Below the pieces are notes generated by a model. It did not search any database, was not told the DNA's origin, and was given only the letters and a program-made list of their open reading frames with translations. A stretch of DNA of 64,000 nucleotides from Deroplatys truncata (lineage: Eukaryota > Arthropoda > Insecta > Mantodea > Mantidae): positions 1,932,001 through 1,996,000 of the forward strand of contig CM060984.1 in assembly GCA_030765065.1 (NCBI GenBank), written 5' to 3'. A program made the position numbers and the translations under genes. Shown piece after piece: positions 58,143 through 64,000 of this stretch; the stretch's first letter is position 1, and the number at the start of each line of letters is the position of its first letter.

Positions 58143-59294
58143 TCTGACAATTTTTTCTGTAACTTGTAACTGGCTCTTGTTTTTACACGCATTCTCCGTG
58201 GAGTAAATCACTATTTTCTAAGCCATGGAATTCTAAATATAGCCTTTATAAATTATCTTTATTGTTTTAATAATTTATGAATTGAAATTACAAGGTGTTT
58301 TATAGCCCAAGTCCATCAGAAAGAGTGCGACTTTTCAATAATTAAGCTATCAAAATCTGGTGAGTGGTTTTACAGATAACTTCACATACAGGTTTTCTTT
58401 TTTAATTCTCTGAAGAATGGGGAACCAGAATAAAAATAAACAAGTTGAAAGTCATGGCTAAGAACCAAACTGAGGAACCAAGAAAAGTGGTCAAGTAATC
58501 TGAATATTTACGGGTTAGGCTGAATAACAAAGGGGAATGCAAGGCACACAATAGTAAAAGCAAGGACGGGCTGAAGTGACAGGAATAGGAAAATGTAAAT
58601 ACAAGTCAGAAATGACAACCAAATAATGTATAAGGCTCTAGCACAATCAAGAATGTTTTATGCAATAGAGATCAGGGGGTGTACAGGTAGATCATATGTA
58701 CAGAGTATTCTGTAAAGAACTATTAGGGTTACCAAGATCAGTGCCAAGAGAAGTAGCTTTAACAGAACTAGGAAAAACAAGGAGAGGAATAATAATAGAA
58801 AGAATAATACAATTTTGGTATAGATGTTTGGTTAAAAAAGAGGGAAAAATCTTAAAGTTATGCATGAAGCAAAAAGCTTAAATAGAACTAACAGTTGGTG
58901 GGCAGGGATAGGAAGAATAATAGGGAAATAGGAATGGCAGACATATGGAAGCTAGAAGGAATGGAAGTGATGTAGGTAAAGTGGTGAAAAGCAGAATAGA
59001 AGACACAGAACGGCAGGAGATATAGTGAAGTTTAGAAAAAAGAAATCTTTACAATTTTATGAAAAACTGGGGACAGGAACCATTTATAGATTACTGTAAC
59101 AGACAAGAAAAAGAAAGGACAGGTTGGATGAGAACAGGAACAATATTTCTAAGAGGGATAAGAAACATCAGGTAAGAAAGAAAGTTTAACACATTACATG
59201 ATAGAATGTAAGGAATTACAGTTATGGAGAAAAAAGATTTGGGAGGAAAAATGGGAAAAAATAGAGGGGAAAATTGTAGCTATTACAATGTTAA

Positions 59295-61807
59295 CCCTTT
59301 GCTGCGCATAGAGTATTAGCTAGTTGTTCTCCAAGCAGAATTGTGTCCATTTAAATTCTGAGCTGCTACTACAGATGTTAAACTAAAAGTGGCCTATAAA
59401 CACGCCTAATTATATGTTTTAGTAGCTAAATGAAATTGATTAATTAATAACTCATTTAAAATTGGTTTGAAGTAAATAAGATTAAATATTATTTCAATAA
59501 TTTAAAACTGCAAACATCAACCCCTTTGTAGACAAACAACACTTATATATATGCACCCCTTTGCAATGCATCTTTATAACTCCGCAATATTAATGTCAAT
59601 GGAATTCGTTACTTTAGGGTATTAAAAACCGGAATAAAATCTGCTATACTTAAGTAAAATAAATGCAATAATTTCTGCTAAATTATTATGGTACTCACCC
59701 TTAAAATGTTTACATCCCTGCCATTATTGCAGTGAAGATATTGCAGCATGTCCATAAAATGTTAGCTAGACTATTATCTTGCAACATACAAATGTTATAT
59801 ATAAACTTAAGATTATTAATGGTTGCGTATGTACACCCTTGTATTAGTTTTGAATTTCCACCCCCTTTGCCTCATGATAACTGACGAAGCACCCAATTCT
59901 ACACAACGCAATGTCACACTGTTTGCACTTGTGTTGTGACTGTATGCCACGACCTGATGGTGTTTTCCTTTTTCTTCACTATGCACTGAGCACAAGATTT
60001 CACCCGGCCTTAAATTTTTACGAGAGTGTGAGGAGAACTTGGTGCAGGAGTAGCAGAAGGTAGGCTACGCTGAAATCCCGCTCGCTTACGCGACGAGAAG
60101 TCTGTGATTAACTGTTGCACTAAGTTTTGCCTGTAGTAAAGAAGCCTATTGCCATGAGCTATAGAAGTAGGTCTGTTCGAAATGTCGTATATAATAAAAC
60201 TATTAACGATAGCAACATTCACTACAAAATTGAACAGATATTTCCACCCTTTTTTAGGGTCGGCCGACACCGTAATACTCCCTCCTTTGGTCTGCCAGAT
60301 CAATCCCTGCCATATTACGAGTTTGTAGATAATAAAGAACGTCCCTGTTATCATGCCAAACAACCGCAGTTACGCCTTCATGTTGCAGTTTGCGAGATTA
60401 GCCCCTTTTCAATTTCAGTTGTTTTGGCTTTGAAAATTGTTTTGGCCAGTCTTTCCTTCCAGCACGAGTTGTACCACACGCATACATTTTACTGTCCAAA
60501 AGTAATTTCATTAGCCGCGTCGAAGTAAAAAGAATTATCAAAATATACGTGATGCCAAAACCCTATATATTTTTAACACATGTCTAAAACAACCTGTTCC
60601 CCAAGTAGAAGATCGCTGTTTCTCGCCTCCTTTTTTCCCAAATAGATTTTACATTTCAATAAATACCCACTTTTACTGTCTGCAATACCTCATGCCTTTA
60701 TCCCCTATTTTGTAGGTTTAGCAGGCATATATTGTTTTAGAAAGATGCGTCGTTTGAAGCCTATCATCGCTTCGTCAACAGAAAGTTCATGATTTGGTTT
60801 GTAGACACTCGCAAACTTTTTGATTATGTCTAAAGCAAGTCGTATTTATACAGATAATCGCAAGACTCTACCCCTAATCGTAGCCTAGCAGATTTGTCAT
60901 TCAGGTGAAGGTACTGCGATATCTTTTGAAAGCGGAGCAACGTCATTACTTGTCTTACAATTGGACAAATGCAAAAATCCCCCAAAAAGTAATCTCTGGT
61001 TTCAGGTAAATGCATCATCCCCATATATATCAAAATACCTAAATAAACCTGTATCTCCCTTGAATTTGTAACTTCCCATTTTGGATCCGCCTTTTTAACT
61101 TGAATCTGAGCTGCATATCTGTTGGTTTCCTCCGCTATTTTTCCGCAAAAGTTGGAGTCTATAAAAAGTTCAAGATAATCTATTTCTGGAGTTCCTGTAG
61201 GAATAGAATGATTTGCACCTGTAGGGGATGAAAATGTTTCTAACTTATTGAAAGTCAAATTAGAGGTCCACTGTGCCGGTACTGCTTTTGTTTTAATTTG
61301 TCTTTCACTAGCTTTAGCCCCCTGTTCTACTGCCTGTCTCTCAGCACCCTTACTGCCACTTTGTTCCTTATCACTGTCTTGCACTAACTCACCGAACCAA
61401 GATTCGTCGGAGCTACTTTCGCGATCTAATTCCTCGTAAACTGCTGCAAGTATTTCCTCGTCTGTTACCAATATCTTTTCACTACAACATTTCCTAGACC
61501 GTGATGTACTTGGAACAGCCTCCATCGTACTGATATGGCTATAAATGCGACAGGAAACTGCTTACTTACACAACTGCACCCTGCTGTAAACAGTGCTATT
61601 TATGGTTTGGTATTACATTCTGGCTTGCGAAATCGCTGGAACAATGCAGCAGGAGTACATTTACATCAACACAGCTCCTAAAAGCTGAGGTCAGCATAAG
61701 CAGAACCTATATGAAACGATAAACACATTTACTACGTTCTACTACGCTATGCGCAGCAGGGCGTTTATCATTTCACTACGCTTTACTACGCTATGCGTCG
61801 CAAAGGG
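59295..61807 (-). mobile_element. piggyBac element, 2,513 bp, with TTAA duplication
   Basis: TTAA at 59291-59294 and 61808-61811 flank termini 'ccctttgctgcgcatag' (59295-59311) and 'ctatgcgtcgcaaaggg' (61791-61807), inverted with two mismatches in 17. The right end repeats 'ctactacgctatgcg' once more just inside (near 61739-61753), a subterminal repeat. TTAA targeting and a piggyBac transposase inside make the call secure. Inserted into LINE copy 3. Confidence 0.96.
59900..61525 (-). pseudogene. piggyBac transposase, frameshifted
   Basis: The ATG at 61525 opens 231 codons: Ser/Glu-rich N-terminus (VTDEEILAAVYEELDRESSSDESWFG), then the start of the piggyBac DDE domain (YLELFIDSNFCGKIAEETNRYA, LGILIYMGMMHLPETRDYF, FQKISQYLHLND). 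Past a frameshift near 60830 come NHELSVDEAMIGFKRRIFLKQYM (first catalytic Asp), DSKSGYLLKCKIY and HHVYFDNSFYFDA (second catalytic Asp). A Cys-rich C-terminal zinc-binding piece HKCKQCDIALCRIGC lies near 59930. Several stops in the second half abolish function. Confidence 0.88.
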
Positions 61808-62094
61808 TTAATGGGGAAAGAAGGAAGGAAGACCAGAACTACGGGTGAGTTTTTACCGAAAGCAAAAGAAAAATGGGTGAGGTAAGTAAGGAGTACAAGA
61901 GGAGAAGAAGACAGAGGGAAGGAGGGGGTAATTAAGATAAAAGGGAACAGAAAACAAGAGCTACCAGGTGGGGCAAACTGCCTGTGTGCCATGCAAGCCG
62001 AGGTAACAACAACATCAATCAAATTTGTATGTAGTTTAGGTTAGACAAATAAAAAAATTGTAGAACTTATGTAAAAGAAGTTGTACAAATAAAT

Positions 62095-62815
62095 TTGTTC
62101 ATTCTTTATAATATTAGCATAGATAAAGAAGCACCAATAAAGTCTCTTATTGAAATATTAGTAAAGTCTTACCTTGATGACTTTACTGGAGTGAAGTCCC
62201 CATCCTGTAACAGAATAATGCAAATGTACAGCTTCACAGCATTAGTTAAATGTCTGCATCACATGATTTATTTTTAAATTGGTATATGGTATATGAGTAA
62301 TGCAGAAAAAAATATTTGGATTACATCATGTGATTGTAATGGTGAAAGTATTCAGATCTAATTAAATAGTTTGCTTTAAAGAACAGGAAACTGGCAAAAT
62401 GAATGTTTAATAAAGGTAAATCAGAATCTATGCTTCAATTAACCCAGTATTTACGGAAATCTGATGTCATGCATTCATATGACTTTCTCTACCAATGATA
62501 AATTCACATATATTAGTATGCATACAAAGAGTTAAGCCCCATTCAAAACGAAAACTAAGCACAGACGCAGCATAAATGCAAGGCTCTGTATGCATGTTAT
62601 TTAATGGAAGTATTCACACAAGGTGCTACAAGAGATTCCAAACTCCGAATTCTATGCTTGCATTGCATGTATTCTAGGTGGAATTCTGCATTTCTTTCGC
62701 CAGACATTATTATTATTGTCATTAGGCTTTGTATAACTATAGACGTCAAATTCAGTGCTATGTAAAACAAGCTAAACATATAGTACAATAGTAATTGTCA
62801 AATGATAAATACAGT
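62095..62815. other. AT-rich, no recognisable gene
   Basis: Near 62461-62500 'ctgatgtcatgcattcatatgactttctctacc' resembles one end of the 'actttctctact' repeat family. Nothing else recognised. Confidence 0.4.
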
Positions 62816-62824
62816 ACTATATTC

Positions 62825-62965
62825 AACAATTAGATACAATTAAAGTACAGTGTTAATAAATATAAATTGCCACCGATTTACAGATATACTCTAAAACAAA
62901 TTGGATACAATTAAAGCACAATATTAATATAAATTACCACCGATTACAGGTATACACTATACAAT
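62825..62965. repeat. Two-copy about 70-bp tandem repeat at LINE 3' end
   Basis: 'gatacaattaaagtacagtgttaataaa...ccaccgatttacagatatac' is followed directly by 'gatacaattaaagcacaatattaatata...ccaccgattacaggtatac'. The position just beyond the C-terminal coding end of the minus-strand LINE suggests 3' untranslated repeats of that element. Confidence 0.7.
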
Positions 62966-62969
62966 GCCA

Positions 62970-64000
62970 AAATTAATGGTTATGCTATATTATTATTTTT
63001 GTATATGGACTCGTGTGCTGTTTTTATTGACCTCACAAAACTCTTGAATGGAATAATATGCAGTTGTAACTAACCAATCATATGTCTTCTTTTTAAATTT
63101 TGCAGCTGGTAGAATTGCTATTTTCTGTGGTACAATTTTAATGCTATCACTTTGAAACTCTTTGCTGTTGTTGTAAGTCTATGATGTGGGATGTTACTAT
63201 TTCTAGTGTTATATCCTGTCTATAATCCATCTCATGTAGATGGGTTTTCAAATAGTTAACTGTGGTGTAAATATATGGGTTTATCACTGTCAGAATGCCT
63301 AGTTTAATAAATCACGTTTTACAGTGTTCTCGTATGAGATTATACTAACAATCTTTTTTTGTAATAACAGTATTTCGGTCACATGGCTGCTACTTCCCCA
63401 TAGTGGAATGCCATAGGATATTATGCTATGACAAAAGGCAAAATAAGTGGGCTTTATATATGCATCTGGTACTTGGTATTTTAAGTTTTTTATTAGGTAA
63501 ATGACTCTAGACAATTTTGTTGAGATACACCTAATGTGAGGAACCCAGGAAGTTTACGTTGACATCGCAGGGTTTAGGTGGTATATCCTTTAAACTGAAT
63601 GTAATTTGCTGTGTTTTACTATTACTAAGTAGAAACCCATTGGCTCTGAACCATACATCTGCTCGAGTCAGGGTATTTTCTGCCATTTCAATGAGTTTGC
63701 TATATTCTGAGTTAATGTTGAGAAAAGTTTGTGTCATCAACATATAAGACAGTATGTGTATCTATGAAGAAAGGCAGATCATTAATGATTACTGTAAATA
63801 GCAGTGGTCCAAGAATCAAACCCTGCGGAACGCTATGTTTAACGTTTGGGGTTCTGATGTTTCCTTTCCAATGCAAAGTACCTGTGTTCTATGGTCAAGA
63901 AATGATTTTATCATTTTTAGGGGTGCATCTCCTATACCATAGTGTTTAAGTTTACTTAACTGATGGACATGGTCCACGCAATCAAACGCCCTGCTTAGGT
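62970..64000 (-). pseudogene. Jockey/CR1-like LINE reverse transcriptase, 3' part
   Basis: Minus strand from the right edge: LSRAFDCVDHVHQLSKLKHYGI (first catalytic Asp region), VPQGLILGPLLFTVIINDLPFF, LYVDDTNFS (YxDD site, about 63730), RADVWFRANGFLLSNSKTQQITFSL, then YFAFCHSIISYGIPLWGSSSH. The C-terminal tail reads approximately TYDWLVTTAYYSIQEF near 63060. Order and motifs are those of Jockey/CR1-type LINEs, distinct from LINE family 1. Frame shifts occur near 63840 and 63530. The endonuclease and most of the RT lie beyond the window. Confidence 0.82.

Larger units (their letters stand above)
58440..62094 (+). mobile_element. LINE family 1, copy 3 (3' part, split by piggyBac)
   Basis: Left of the insert, 58480-59290 reads SEYLRVRLNNKGECKAHN, ALAQSRMFYAIEIRG, FCKELLGLPRSVPREVALTELGK and MIECKELQLWRKKIWEEKWEKIEGKIVAI, parallel to the C-terminal domain of copy 1. 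Right of the insert, 61812-62094 continues with charged sequence and an end 'attgtagaacttatgtaaaag', like the 3' end of copy 1. The RT and endonuclease are absent, consistent with 5' truncation. Confidence 0.75.

Noticed and set aside
59345-59900. AT-rich sequence after the left piggyBac end as a separate gene
   Set aside because: It lies inside the piggyBac boundaries and has no motif; it is the element's non-coding side.

Overview
The window is eukaryotic, almost certainly arthropod and probably a large-genome insect. It is AT-rich and mostly non-coding. It carries insect-type transposases (Tc1/mariner-IS630, mariner, Tigger/pogo, hAT, piggyBac), several kinds of retroelement and many copies of one tRNA-headed SINE. 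I cannot name the species. No rRNA, CRISPR array or bacterial operon is present.

Layout. From 1 to 14.7 kb: a LINE ORF1 relic, a long-TIR element holding a transposase scrap, two IS630-type transposase relics in opposite orientation, a SINE, and a family of roughly 1 kb inverted repeats that forms a 2 kb palindrome-like structure at 12.6-14.66 kb. From 14.7 to 21.3 kb there is only one mariner relic. From 21.4 to 27.3 kb: a BEL/Pao pol relic (minus strand) cut by SINEs and a Gypsy-like gag relic (plus strand). From 27.3 to 32.3 kb: AT-rich DNA with two possible host exons and a Penelope-like GIY-YIG relic. From 32.7 to 38.2 kb: a 5.5 kb minisatellite of 71 complete 77-bp units with visible higher-order duplications. 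From 39.8 to 46.6 kb: a nearly full-length but decayed LINE split by a 2,992-bp hAT element with an exact 8-bp target duplication. From 46.7 to 49.2 kb: the one convincing protein-coding gene, the last exon of a 26-finger C2H2 zinc-finger protein on the minus strand. From 49.6 to 62.1 kb: two more copies of the same LINE family, one split by a SINE and one by a 2.5 kb piggyBac element at TTAA, plus Tigger and mariner relics and a 113-nt hairpin. The right edge is a Jockey/CR1-like LINE on the minus strand that runs out of the window.

The genes do not form a pathway. What the window records is nested mobile-element insertion: SINEs inside LINE, BEL/Pao and Tigger; hAT and piggyBac inside LINEs. 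Apart from this there is one intact zinc-finger array and one recently amplified minisatellite. Nearly all transposon ORFs are broken by stops and frameshifts, so mobile calls rest on conserved protein motifs read across frames, on target-site duplications and on terminal repeats. I could run no search; clade names are family-level judgements.
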